64,000 nucleotides of DNA from Chinchilla lanigera (Eukaryota > Chordata > Mammalia > Rodentia > Chinchillidae), in contig NW_004955447.1 of assembly GCF_000276665.1 (NCBI RefSeq), positions 17,287,743 to 17,351,742 on the forward strand, given 5' to 3'. Positions 40,801-45,968 of the stretch are shown piece by piece. The notes beneath the pieces are model-generated. The model searched no databases, had not been told where the DNA came from, and worked only from the letters and a program-made list of their open reading frames with translations. Positions within the stretch are counted from its first letter, which is position 1. Every line of letters begins with the position of its first letter. Made by a program: the position numbers and the translations under genes.

Positions 40801-43800
40801 CTGCAGTTCTTCTTAGGGGAGCTCTGATCAATACCTTGAGAATTGCTTCCACGATCCAATACAGGTCCCTCAGCCTGCTGGCACAGACCCTTCATTCCGC
40901 TGCTGCAGACTTTCTAGCTTCCACCTTTGGGCCTTCTCAGTGCAGACTGACTCACAGGGAGACACTGTCTAGGGCTCTAAGCCTCCAGCTAGACTCATGG
41001 AGGACATTGCCATGGGCTCTAGGTCTTTAGCTGGACTCGTGCAGGACACTGCTGTGGGATCCAGGCCCTCAATTGGATTCTTTAGGTCTCTAGTGCGTGG
41101 ACAGTTCTGCACTCTTCTGCATTTGATGTTTTGGGTGAATATTATAAAATAATCCTATAAATTATGTGTCCTATATTAAAGCTATTCCCTTGTAAGCCCT
41201 GACTACAACAGTACTCAACATTAGAAGTAACGACTAGGGTGTAGAACATTTGACTAGCATGTACAAGGCCCTGGGTTCAATCCCCAGAAGTGCAGAGAAA
41301 ATAAAAAGCACACTGGGGTAGAATGGAAATGCTGCTACAATTTGTGAATGACTTGCAATTTGACAGTGGGATATAACTCAAGTCTTTACATTTTAGAAGT
41401 ACACAGCACACTTAATTTTGATCCTAAATCTACTATGATCCAGGTTCTCCTGTAACACCTAACAGCTATATAAGTCTCCTCCTTCCCTTGGTGTTCATGA
41501 AACTCAGTTTATGACATGATCACACTCAGTTAACATACACACTTCTCCCTGATTTCCTAGCTCATCAATCCTATCGGATACGTCTTTTGTTATGTAAGAA
41601 ACATTTTACAGTAAAAAAAAAATGTATCTTCACGTAAGATTCTTCCTGAATTTGGTACTACCAAGGAGCTATGGGCCTCATTTTGATGAATTTTAGTTTT
41701 TTTTTAAATTTTGATGAATTTTAAAACAGTAACTCCAAGCCTTGGAATATAGCTCCGCGGCACAGCACCTGCCTGGCAAGCATGAGGTCATGAGTTTTAT
41801 TCCCAAAACCACAAAAAGAAAGTAACTCCAGTGAAATTTATCCTTTTACAACAAAAAATTACATATAGTATAACAATAAAATACACTGCCATGAGATTTA
41901 TGCTCAAAGTTAACCAACAGCACTTCTAGAACTACTACTAGATTCTTGTATTTTTAATAATTTTAATTTTGAGAGAAGGAATTAGCCATCACCTCATTTT
42001 ACAAATAGGAAAATTGATGCACCCAGCAACCAACTGGTTTGGCCCATGTCTCAGAAAAACTTAGAAGTACAGTACTTCTAAGAAGAATGTCCAGCTATTG
42101 CCATAGGTCAGAACTCATTAGATTTCTGCTAATCTCTTCTAAACTTGAATTTTTCTCAAATTAATAAATTCAATCGATTAAATTTCATCCACAATAGCAT
42201 TTTAGAACACCACCCCTGAAAAAAGAGAAACTAAAACTTTAACTGTTAGATTTTCCTTGTAATGCTTGACTCAAGAGACAAATATTCAACTACAGTCGTC
42301 CAGTACATGTACTTCCTACTTAAACAAACTTCTAGATAACCAGATACAAGTTCTATTTTTTGCTTTCTTGGTTTGGTTTGTGTGCATTCGTGTGTGCTGT
42401 GCATTGCACTGTCACTTGCTTCTCATGTCACAGAATAGTATACTACACTTATCAAAATTTAAATGGATGAACCCCTACAGAACTGTAGACAGTGTAATGC
42501 AATGGCTAAGGACAGTGTTCAGCAATGAACCAGTCACAAAGAAGCTGGCGCAAATTCCATTAGCAGGAACCTACCTTCCACAGGGCGGTAATACCAAGCT
42601 AGATAGTAGGTTTGGCAAAATTTCTTTTCCTAACAGACCTATTCTTTTAGAAGTTTTTTTTTTTTTTTTTTTTTTTTTTTGGTTTTTCTCCGGTACCGGG
42701 AACCGAACTCACGACCTTGCGCTTGCCAGGCAGGAGCTTTTGCCGCTGAGCTAAATCCCCAGCCCCAAGAAGTTTTCATCCTCTATCAACGTTAATTGGT
42801 TAGAAATTTGATAAACCTATAAAGTTTTTCTAGAAGAATAAAACTTTAAAGATAATTTATTTCTCAGGGAATAAAACTAATAGCTCTCTAAATTTTAATA
42901 AGAAATATAAAGAAGTTCTGACAGTGACGCGCAGGGAAGGTAAAAGATGACTTCTCTCCAATACATTTTATTCGGGTGTGTATTGGAGAATTAAAGTTCA
43001 CAGGAAACAAACCTCAACAATTGTACATAAGAAGCAATAAAAATCAATGGGATAAAGACTGTCTCGTAAATATAATATGATCTTAACTCTACACCTTATA
43101 TTCAGCTGGTTTCTTGACAAACTGAAGAGATGGGTACGATAAGACATTTAATCACTTTCATAACTATGACCTACATTAATCCCAAATTTGTGGCTGATAT
43201 TAGAATTACGTACTGAGTCAAATACATCAATCTCAAAACTAAATTTCAGATACATAAGTGAGCTCAAGGCCAGCCTGAACTGCATAGCGAGACTCTATCT
43301 CAAAATGACTAAAAAAAAAAATATATAGCAATGAATGAAGAAAAATATAGGGGGTATAAGAAAAAGGAAAAATTCTGTAATTTTAACTGTTCCTCTTTCT
43401 AAGCTATTTCTACTTCCTCTCCTCAATTCAACCCTTTTGCCATTTTTGTTGTATTTGTTATACCAGCTTTACTGAGTGAGATGCAATTTTCATCCATCCA
43501 TTTAAAGGGTAAAACAGAATGAGTTTTAGCATGTTCACACAATGCAATCACCATAACAAATTCCAATGGATCACAAGAAAAATCTCGTATGTATCAACAG
43601 CCACCCACTTTTTTTCCCTTGGCTCAAACACTAATCTTCTTGCCTCAATGGATTTGCTTATTCTGGACATTTCATATAAGTGAAGTCACACAACCTGCTG
43701 TCCTTCGTGACTGGCACTGTTCGCTTAATATAATGTTTTCAAGGTTCATCCACGTTGTAACAATTAGCAGTACTTCATTTCTTTTCACAACAGTATTCTA

Positions 43801-45968
43801 CTATTGAGTGTATCACGTTTAGTCTATCCATTCACCAGTTCATAGTCACTTGGGTTGTTCCCACTTTTTAACTATTATGAGTAATGCTACTGTGAACATT
43901 CATGTACATACATACTGAGGTCTTTTTTTATTTTTCTAAGGTATACGCCTCAGGTAAAACTGCTGGGTCACATGGTAACTATTTCATCACTTAAGAAAAC
44001 TGCCACAGTTGTGCAAGGCAGCAGCACCATTTTAGAATCCTACCAGTACCACACAAAGGGTTCCAATTGCTCCATATCCTCACCAACATTTTCCATCTCT
44101 TTGACAGCAAACATTCTACTAAACATGAAATGGTATCTCCTCCACTTTTTAAATCCAAATGCCCTTTAGTCCTCTATTCATTGTTTAGTACACTAAGGCA
44201 TCTGGTCAGAGTAAAGTCAGCATAGCCATATACACCTATGCATGAACTGTTCTGAAATTTACAGCAAATTTTTGGTCCCTGTACATCTCCTGTAAATGAA
44301 ATTTATACCTATTAAACAAAGAAAAATTCTACTTTCAATATAAGTAAATATAAAGCAATAAAATTAAAATCAAAGCATATTATACCATCAAAAATATTAA
44401 TAATTCTTTAAAAAGTACTTATTTTCAGGGTTTAATTTTTAATATATTTTTCTCATTAGTTTAATGAGTATGTTGTATACTCCACTACTGAGCTCACCTG
44501 AAGAGTAAAAAGTTATTCAGTAATGAAAAGCAGTCAAACCCTACCCTCAAAAGCTGTCTCTAAGATTCTAGCAAGACACAACTGGTATAAAATTAGGCCC
44601 TGAAATAGGAATAAACCTAAAGGATACAATATCCTCCAACCTTTACTCAAAATGTTATGACCAAGCCAATGATTACAAAATAATTTTAACAATTTGTGGC
44701 CAGAACCACTGCATCGCACATTTGTGTAAGCCATCAACAGAAATTTCACTAACCTGGCGTTTTCTTCTTCTGGCCTTTCAACTTCATTTTCATCTACCAA
44801 ATAAAATAAGATAAATAAATAAACCAAGCTTCTAAAGAAAGCAGTATTATAAAAATCTGAAGTGATCATCACAAGCACTAACCTAGGTCCTTTGCCAAAT
44901 CACTGTGCACATGCACGTCCCATGGGCCTATAAGCATATCCAAAGTTAGATCACCTTGTAATTCTTAACAAGACACGTCTTTTACGGAAAAAAAAAGAAA
45001 AAAAAAGACTTTACTGCTATAAAAGTAAGTCTACAAGGTACTGAAGATTTCCAGATTTTTGTAAAAGAAATCTCGCACATTCACATTTCAAAGAGTATTA
45101 TTACTGCACCTACGATAATGACTTTTTACAAGTTTATCAAATTTACATAATTGAACTGCATGATGCCCAACGTGCATTTTTACTATACTCTTTTAAATGA
45201 ATCAAGAATTTACGTTTCAGGCATGAAACAAATACTTCCAAATCTGGTGCAACAAGAGGGGTTACTATCTAATGAAAGTTAAAGGCCTGATGTCAAGTCC
45301 CCTTCAAGAGGAAACTACAAGATGCATCAGAAAATAAACACATGGGATGACACTGAAAACCGCAAGCCTAGGGGTCATGAGGTATTCTATGACGGGGGTT
45401 AAAGAGCAGTCTCTTAAAAAAGAAAAACTTCACCTTCGTACGGGAGACATTCGGGGTTTTCTGTACGGGCCATAATGTATTCCACCGCTTTCTGTCTTTT
45501 AATTAATTACTTTGAAAGCACGACTTTCAGACAAGGAGGTACCCTTGTAGGTGCATTCCAAACAAACTGACCATCGAGAAACAAGACGTTAGTGTTACAG
45601 CAGTCACTGCATTTATCGGCACACCGCGAGGACTTCCGCGGGAGGGTCGGGGCGCGCCCGCCGCCGCGGATGGAGCCGCGCAGCCCCCGGGGACGCGGAC
45701 GCGGACNNNNNNNNNNNNNNNNNNNNNNNNNNNNNNNNNNNNNNNNNNNNNNNNNNNNNNNNNNNNNNNNNNNNNNNNNNNNNNNNNNNNNNNNNNNNNN
45801 NNNNNNCATCGGGGCGCCGGCCGAGCGCGGGCCGCGGGGGACGCCCGGCAGAGCCGGGAGGACGGGGCCAGGAAGTTCCGTACCGCCATAGAGCCACTCC
45901 TCCTCCTCGTCGCCGCCGGTCCCGCCGCTCAGCTCCGACACCAGGCGCTCCACCTCGCCGGCCGACAT
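4668..45968 (-). CDS. FIP1L1: FIP1L1, pre-mRNA 3'-end-processing factor FIP1 (exons 1-13, 3' part off window)
   Basis: FIP1L1 is a nuclear subunit of CPSF. It binds poly(A) polymerase, CPSF30 and U-rich RNA and helps direct cleavage and polyadenylation. Thirteen exons join in frame (1174 nt, 391 codons plus 1 nt) and match the human protein, as I remember it, nearly residue for residue. In order they encode an N-terminus starting [10 protein letters not shown], a Glu-rich stretch, an acidic Asp/Ser run (about residues 80-97), the conserved Fip1 motif (about residues 135-197, exons 7-8), alternatively used segments, and the start of the proline-rich region. The human long isoform is about 594 residues, so roughly the last third, including the RE/RD- and Arg-rich C-terminus, lies left of base 1. 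All visible junctions are GT/AG. The gene is head to head with SCFD2, as in human. No frameshift or in-frame stop is seen. Confidence 0.97.
5381..5539 (+). mobile_element. B1-type SINE
   Basis: It starts GCCAGGCATGGTGGTGTACA, carries AGTTTGAGGCCAGCCTGG, and ends in a C-interrupted A tail. Confidence 0.88.
6352..6452 (+). mobile_element. ID-type SINE with (AAAT)n tail
   Basis: It shows GGGCTGAGGATTTAGCTCAG and the B box GAGTTCGATTCCC, and its tail has become an (AAAT)n microsatellite at 6430-6452. ATTAATA flanks both sides. Confidence 0.9.
6729..6822 (-). CDS. FIP1L1: FIP1L1 coding exon 12
   Basis: 94 nt with acceptor TATAG|GAGA and donor CAG|GTTTGG. It encodes [20 protein letters not shown] and then [11 protein letters not shown], identical to human as I recall it. 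Confidence 0.95.
7671..7819 (+). mobile_element. B1-type SINE
   Basis: ACAGGCGTGGTGGCGCATGC start, TGTAATCCCAGCACTCAGGA box, the internal duplicated GGCCAGCCTG unit, and an A13 tail. Confidence 0.9.
9800..9925 (-). mobile_element. MIR SINE
   Basis: The plus strand reads TATTTATTGAGCACTTACTATG, then TCATAACAACCCTGTG, then ATTTTACAGATGAGAA: the reverse complement of the 3' half of MIR. Confidence 0.8.
10000..10570 (-). pseudogene. Tc1/mariner-like transposase relic (split by a B1)
   Basis: On the minus strand, directly before the B1 insertion, the reading [17 protein letters not shown] resembles the mariner motif SPDLAPCDFFLFPKLK, whose D is a catalytic residue. It is continued after the SINE by [12 protein letters not shown], like the family's RFxTIEEIQ. 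Stops and frameshifts are present. Outer ends are uncertain and no terminal repeats were identified. The family assignment rests on one motif. Confidence 0.5.
10142..10300 (-). mobile_element. B1-type SINE
   Basis: Antisense B1 with a T-rich start, GAGCTCACTTTGTAGCGCAG and CCTCCTGCCTCAGCCTCCTG. The flanking repeat TCAAAACATTT is seen on both sides. It splits the mariner-like relic. Confidence 0.92.
12094..12181 (+). mobile_element. ID-type SINE
   Basis: GGGCTGGGGATGTAGCTCAG with B box GAGTTCGATTCCC and an A tail. Flanked by the perfect 14-bp repeat TTAAAACAGTATCT at 12080 and 12182. Confidence 0.93.
14177..14334 (+). mobile_element. B1-type SINE
   Basis: GCCGGGCGTAGTGGCGCACT start and A tail. 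Perfect 14-bp flanking repeats AAAAAGAAATCTCA at 14163 and 14335. Confidence 0.93.
14345..14460 (+). mobile_element. B1-type SINE, 5'-truncated
   Basis: It begins inside B1 at TTGGGAGACCAAGGCAGG, carries GAGTTCAAGACCAGCCT and ends CAAAACAAAAAGG. It abuts the element at 14177. Confidence 0.8.
14885..15057 (+). mobile_element. Composite B1-ID SINE, diverged
   Basis: The B1-like part (CTCGCACATGCCTATAACCC) is followed at about 15000 by GGGCTGGGGATGTAAATTAG, an ID left part. The 3' end is decayed. Confidence 0.7.
15520..15627 (-). CDS. FIP1L1: FIP1L1 coding exon 11 (likely cassette exon)
   Basis: 108 nt with acceptor CCAG|AAAC and donor CTAAG|GTAAG. It encodes a Ser/Thr-rich segment ([19 protein letters not shown]) followed by [16 protein letters not shown]. 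It enters and leaves with AG of a split codon, so inclusion and skipping both give Arg at the junction. Human isoforms lack or include this segment. Confidence 0.94.
18120..18267 (-). mobile_element. B1-type SINE
   Basis: Antisense copy with T-rich start, ACAGGGTCTCACTACGG, TTATGTAGCCCAGGCTTG and GGGATTACAAGCATGCACCA. Confidence 0.88.
19650..19803 (-). mobile_element. B1-type SINE
   Basis: Antisense copy flanked by 16-bp repeats CTACYCTGCATTCTCT at 19634-19649 and 19804-19819 (one mismatch). Confidence 0.93.
20160..21120. repeat. Possible ancient interspersed repeat, family not assigned
   Basis: Phrases such as GAACTCTTGGTCTTCCTCC, CCTTGGATTCACCCTTGACAT and CACTACCATCTTGACCCAGG recall a repeat found in many mammalian genomes. 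I cannot name it. A B1 interrupts it at 20749. Confidence 0.35.
20749..20910 (-). mobile_element. B1-type SINE, diverged
   Basis: Antisense with a (TTG)n-rich tail, TCTCACTATGTAATTCAGGC and CCTCCTGCCTCAGCCTCCCC. Confidence 0.85.
21290..21420 (-). mobile_element. MIR SINE
   Basis: CATTTTACAGATTAGAAAAA, CCCAAGGACACACAACTAGT and GCAAAGCCAGATTTTGAATC follow the reverse-complement order of the MIR core. Confidence 0.75.
22509..22618 (-). CDS. FIP1L1: FIP1L1 coding exon 10
   Basis: 110 nt with acceptor AG|GTAC behind a T-rich tract (the A runs at 22621-22647 on the plus strand) and donor CAG|GTTAG. It encodes [12 protein letters not shown] through [11 protein letters not shown]. It leaves in phase 2 with AG of an Arg codon, which either exon 11 or exon 12 can complete. 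Confidence 0.95.
22874..23016 (+). mobile_element. B1-type SINE
   Basis: GCCAGGCACGGTGGCGTGGT start with a small local duplication (GGTGGC), CCCAGCACTTGGGAGGCT and an A tail. Confidence 0.87.
24062..24234 (+). mobile_element. B1-type SINE, diverged
   Basis: AGCTGGGAGTTGTGGCACAT start, both internal CAGCCTAAACTACACAG-type units and a CAAACAAAAA tail. Confidence 0.8.
24340..24640 (+). mobile_element. L2 LINE 3' end
   Basis: GGCTTTATCACTAATATTAT, then AGTGTCCAGAAAAAGTATGTGG, then GCAATAAATAACAAATGTTTG resemble the L2 3' terminus. A further L2-like TTAAATGTCACTTCTTCAAAG piece follows at about 24600. Confidence 0.55.
24977..25028 (+). mobile_element. Poly(A)-only retroposition scar
   Basis: A run of about 23 A (preceded by CAG) lies between perfect 13-bp repeats AATATACTCACAG at 24977-24989 and 25016-25028. 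No SINE or L1 body is present. Confidence 0.8.
26353..26390 (+). mobile_element. 38-bp 5'-truncated ID SINE tail
   Basis: Only the end of the ID element (CGGTTCCCGGTACCGGAG, then AAAAACC and A tail) is present, between perfect 15-bp repeats AAGAAATGTGGTAAC at 26338-26352 and 26391-26405. Confidence 0.92.
26527..26681 (+). mobile_element. B1-type SINE
   Basis: GCCGGGCATGGTGGCGCACG start, the internal GTGAGCTCAAGGCCAGCCTG unit and an A14 tail. AATGYTGTGG is found on both sides. Confidence 0.92.
26853..27062 (+). mobile_element. Composite B1-ID SINE, diverged
   Basis: The B1 part (TAGCTGAGCATGGTGAACC) is followed by an ID-like part with CAATGGTACAGTACTTGCTT and an A-rich end. Confidence 0.7.
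28923..28991 (-). CDS. FIP1L1: FIP1L1 coding exon 9 (likely cassette exon)
   Basis: 69 nt, phase 0 at both ends, with acceptor TTAG|GCCG and donor AAG|GTGAAT. It encodes [20 protein letters not shown] followed by LFK. Human FIP1L1 isoforms differ by presence of this segment. Because the length is a multiple of three and both phases are 0, skipping keeps the frame. Met in AEMQDG replaces Ile in human as I remember it. Confidence 0.93.
29267..29397 (-). CDS. FIP1L1: FIP1L1 coding exon 8 (Fip1 motif, second half)
   Basis: 131 nt with acceptor CTGTAG|GTGC and donor ACG|GTAATT. It encodes the [18 protein letters not shown] segment that completes the Fip1 motif, followed by [19 protein letters not shown]. 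The exon ends in phase 0, which allows the next exon to be skipped. Confidence 0.97.
29787..29894 (-). CDS. FIP1L1: FIP1L1 coding exon 7 (Fip1 motif, first half)
   Basis: 108 nt with acceptor AATAG|GAAC and donor CCTG|GTAAG. It encodes the start of the Fip1 domain, including [20 protein letters not shown] and then EDKPWRKP. This is the most conserved part of the family from yeast to mammals and the part that contacts CPSF30 in known complexes. Confidence 0.97.
30425..30489 (-). CDS. FIP1L1: FIP1L1 coding exon 6
   Basis: 65 nt with acceptor TTTTAG|GAGT and donor ACAG|GTAAA. It encodes [21 protein letters not shown], unchanged from human as I recall it, and links the acidic region to the Fip1 motif. 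Confidence 0.96.
31180..31290 (+). mobile_element. MIR SINE
   Basis: TATGTTCAAATCCAAGTTTT, TAGTTGTATAACCTTGG and AGAAACTTAAACC follow the MIR core order. Confidence 0.6.
31646..31795 (-). mobile_element. B1-type SINE
   Basis: Antisense copy with TCTTGCTACGTAGTTCAAGC, CACTTTGTAGCCCAGGTTGG and CTACAGGTGTGCACCACTAC. Confidence 0.9.
32660..32930 (+). mobile_element. L2-like LINE fragment
   Basis: A T/C-rich strand with GGAATGCCACCTCTGGAACTC and TTTATCACTAATGCTACACTG recalls the L2 3' region. The match is weak. Confidence 0.4.
33050..33151 (-). mobile_element. ID-type SINE with extended tail
   Basis: Antisense full-length copy with the GGTTTTTCTCCGGTACCGGG end. Perfect repeats CACAGTGAAATTTT at 33036-33049 and 33152-33165. 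Confidence 0.94.
33543..33690 (+). mobile_element. B1-type SINE, diverged
   Basis: GCCAGGCATGGTGGCACAAG start, AGTTCAAGGCCAGCCTGAAC and an AAATAAATA end. Confidence 0.85.
33987..34263 (+). mobile_element. Young B1-type SINE with an assembly gap in its tail
   Basis: A near-consensus copy starting GCCGGGCATGGTGGTGCACG. Flanking repeats TTTCTACCCCT at 33976-33986 and 34264-34274 are identical. The A tail is interrupted by the 100-N gap. Confidence 0.94.
34137..34236. other. Assembly gap, exactly 100 N, in a SINE A tail
   Basis: The gap is flanked by A runs on both sides and lies in the tail of the B1 element starting at 33987. The round length suggests a placeholder, so the real length is unknown. 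Confidence 0.99.
34553..34677 (-). mobile_element. B1-type SINE fragment, diverged
   Basis: Antisense GGCCAGGCTGGCTTTGAACT, GGCTGGCCTTGAACTTACAG and CACACCTGGCC. Confidence 0.75.
35285..35388 (-). CDS. FIP1L1: FIP1L1 coding exon 5
   Basis: 104 nt with acceptor GTAG|AAAG and donor TATGG|GTAAG-like. It carries the acidic Asp/Ser run ([13 protein letters not shown]) followed by [15 protein letters not shown]. In the family this N-terminal acidic part contacts poly(A) polymerase. Confidence 0.96.
35389..36346 (-). other. FIP1L1 intron 4
   Basis: Under 1 kb, AT-rich, no repeat recognised. Confidence 0.85.
36347..36404 (-). CDS. FIP1L1: FIP1L1 coding exon 4
   Basis: 58 nt with acceptor TTGTAG|TGCT and donor CCG|GTAACA. 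It encodes [20 protein letters not shown] broken piggyBac transposon begins a few hundred bases upstream in the preceding intron, but the splice sites are intact. Confidence 0.95.
36640..38900 (+). pseudogene. piggyBac-type transposase relic
   Basis: Plus-strand sequence that, across several frameshifts and stops, shows piggyBac transposase landmarks in the right order. There is an acidic Asp-rich N-terminal part (about 36970-37010), an [10 protein letters not shown] motif (about 37450-37480), a DNWYTS segment with a conserved Asp (about 37695-37715), an NKTKGG motif (about 37942-37962), the [13 protein letters not shown] stretch (about 37985-38030) and a Cys/His-rich C-terminal module (about 38290-38400: [17 protein letters not shown], then [12 protein letters not shown]). 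Reading-frame damage makes it inactive. The Cys-rich end and following UTR are present a second time (see 38580-38900). Terminal inverted repeats and TTAA ends were not identified. It lies antisense in FIP1L1 intron 3, next to exon 4. Confidence 0.85.
38580..38900 (+). repeat. Diverged second copy of the piggyBac 3' end
   Basis: Bases about 38620-38890 resemble about 38270-38560. Both carry a GCATGGAACATGC- or TATGGAACATAC-like core followed by TGTCATGTGTG-type sequence, then TATTTTTATTTTACAG- or TATTTTCACTATAG-like DNA and a T-rich region before GTTTGTA or CTTTGTA. This is either a tandem duplication or a second nested copy of the same family. The alignment was made by eye. Confidence 0.65.
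39177..39762 (+). repeat. 5' LTR of the MaLR-like element
   Basis: About 586 bp. It begins TGTAACCCCCAGCTGA and ends with TTACAACA. It shares with the 3' LTR the blocks GCCCACCTGAGGACTGTT and CCCTCAGCCTGCTGGCACAG and a downstream ATTATAAAATAATCCTATAA segment. Confidence 0.7.
40205..40305 (+). mobile_element. ID-type SINE
   Basis: GGGCCAGAGATATAGCTCAG start and a long A tail. AAAGTGAATG lies on both sides. It is inserted in the internal part of the MaLR-like element. Confidence 0.9.
40614..41210 (+). repeat. 3' LTR of the MaLR-like element
   Basis: About 597 bp, direct repeat of 39177-39762 with many substitutions. It ends CTACAACA. The divergence between the two LTRs visible by eye points to an old insertion. 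Confidence 0.7.
41231..41305 (+). mobile_element. Old ID-like SINE
   Basis: CGACTAGGGTGTAGAACATT resembles the A-box part, and CTGGGTTCAATCCCCAG is a clear B box. It lies just after the 3' LTR. Confidence 0.6.
41738..41820 (+). mobile_element. ID-type SINE
   Basis: TTGGAATATAGCTCCGCGGC and GCCTGGCAAGCATGAGGTCA. Flanking repeats AGTAACTCCA at 41728 and 41821. Confidence 0.9.
42658..42767 (-). mobile_element. ID-type SINE with extended tail
   Basis: Antisense near-consensus copy with a long T run. Flanking repeats AGAAGTTTT at 42649 and 42768. Part of a 162-codon open frame here is only this SINE. Confidence 0.93.
43257..43322 (+). mobile_element. B1-type SINE, 3' third only
   Basis: It starts GTGAGCTCAAGGCCAGCCTG and ends in an A tail. 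5'-truncated. Confidence 0.8.
43445..44165 (-). mobile_element. Old LINE-1 3' UTR fragment, antisense
   Basis: The plus strand shows the reverse complement of an L1 3' end: GCACTGTTCGCTTAATATAA, AGGTTCATCCACGTTGTA, GTTGTTCCCACTTTTT, ATGAGTAATGCTACTGTGAA and CTGGGTCACATGGTAACT in order. The apparent open frames across it are non-coding. Confidence 0.75.
44754..44793 (-). CDS. FIP1L1: FIP1L1 coding exon 3
   Basis: 40 nt with acceptor GGTAG|ATGA and donor CCAG|GTTAG. It encodes the acidic stretch [12 protein letters not shown]. Only 89 nt of intron separate it from exon 2. It leaves in phase 2, and the split Ser codon is completed by exon 4, 8.3 kb away. Confidence 0.95.
44883..44927 (-). CDS. 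FIP1L1: FIP1L1 coding exon 2
   Basis: 45 nt with acceptor TATAG|GCCC and donor CTAG|GTTAG. It encodes [14 protein letters not shown], identical to the human protein as I recall it. It enters in phase 1 and leaves in phase 1. It is too short to show as an open frame of its own. Confidence 0.95.
   Translation of the reverse strand, partial: AHGTCMCTVIWQRT
45707..45806. other. Assembly gap, exactly 100 N, in FIP1L1 intron 1
   Basis: It begins directly after tandem GGACGC hexamers in the CpG island and lies between the exon 1 donor (45883) and exon 2, so no coding base is lost. Open frames that run across it are meaningless. Confidence 0.99.
45884..45968 (-). CDS. FIP1L1: FIP1L1 coding exon 1
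   Basis: Encodes residues 1-28 plus one base, beginning [10 protein letters not shown] and ending WLYG. The start codon is at 45968-45966 on the minus strand with G at -3. Choice of start rests on homology and on its place inside the CpG island. The donor is G|GTACGG at 45883. The exon continues upstream as 5' UTR, whose 5' end cannot be placed. Confidence 0.96.

Larger units (their letters stand above)
39177..41210 (+). mobile_element. MaLR-like LTR retrotransposon, LTR-internal-LTR
   Basis: Two direct LTR-like repeats (39177-39762 and 40614-41210, both starting TGTAAC and ending ACAACA) flank about 850 bp of internal DNA without coding capacity. The internal part starts AAATTGATACTAGGAATG, reminiscent of the TTGGTACCAGGAGTG start of MaLR internal regions. 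This is the usual layout of non-autonomous ERVL-MaLR elements. An ID SINE has inserted at 40205-40305. A convincing 5-bp target duplication was not found. Confidence 0.7.
36405..44753 (-). other. FIP1L1 intron 3
   Basis: 8.3 kb and the main landing site for mobile DNA in the gene: the piggyBac relic, the MaLR-like element, three ID-type SINEs plus an old ID-like copy, a truncated B1 and an antisense L1 end. No sequence of the 40-nt exon 3 or of exon 4 is disturbed. Confidence 0.85.
44794..45883 (-). other. FIP1L1 introns 2 and 1 (with exon 2 between)
   Basis: Intron 2 (44794-44882) is only 89 nt. Intron 1 (44928-45883) passes from AT-rich DNA into the CpG island and holds the 100-N gap. Confidence 0.88.

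Noticed and set aside
39172..41220. CAACA as the target duplication of the MaLR-like element
   Set aside because: CAACA precedes the 5' LTR, but the other copies are inside the LTR end or 5 bp beyond it, so the match may be chance.
42266..42754. A 162-codon open frame
   Set aside because: Its C-terminal third is the antisense ID SINE with its T run (a string of Phe). The remainder shows no recognisable family.
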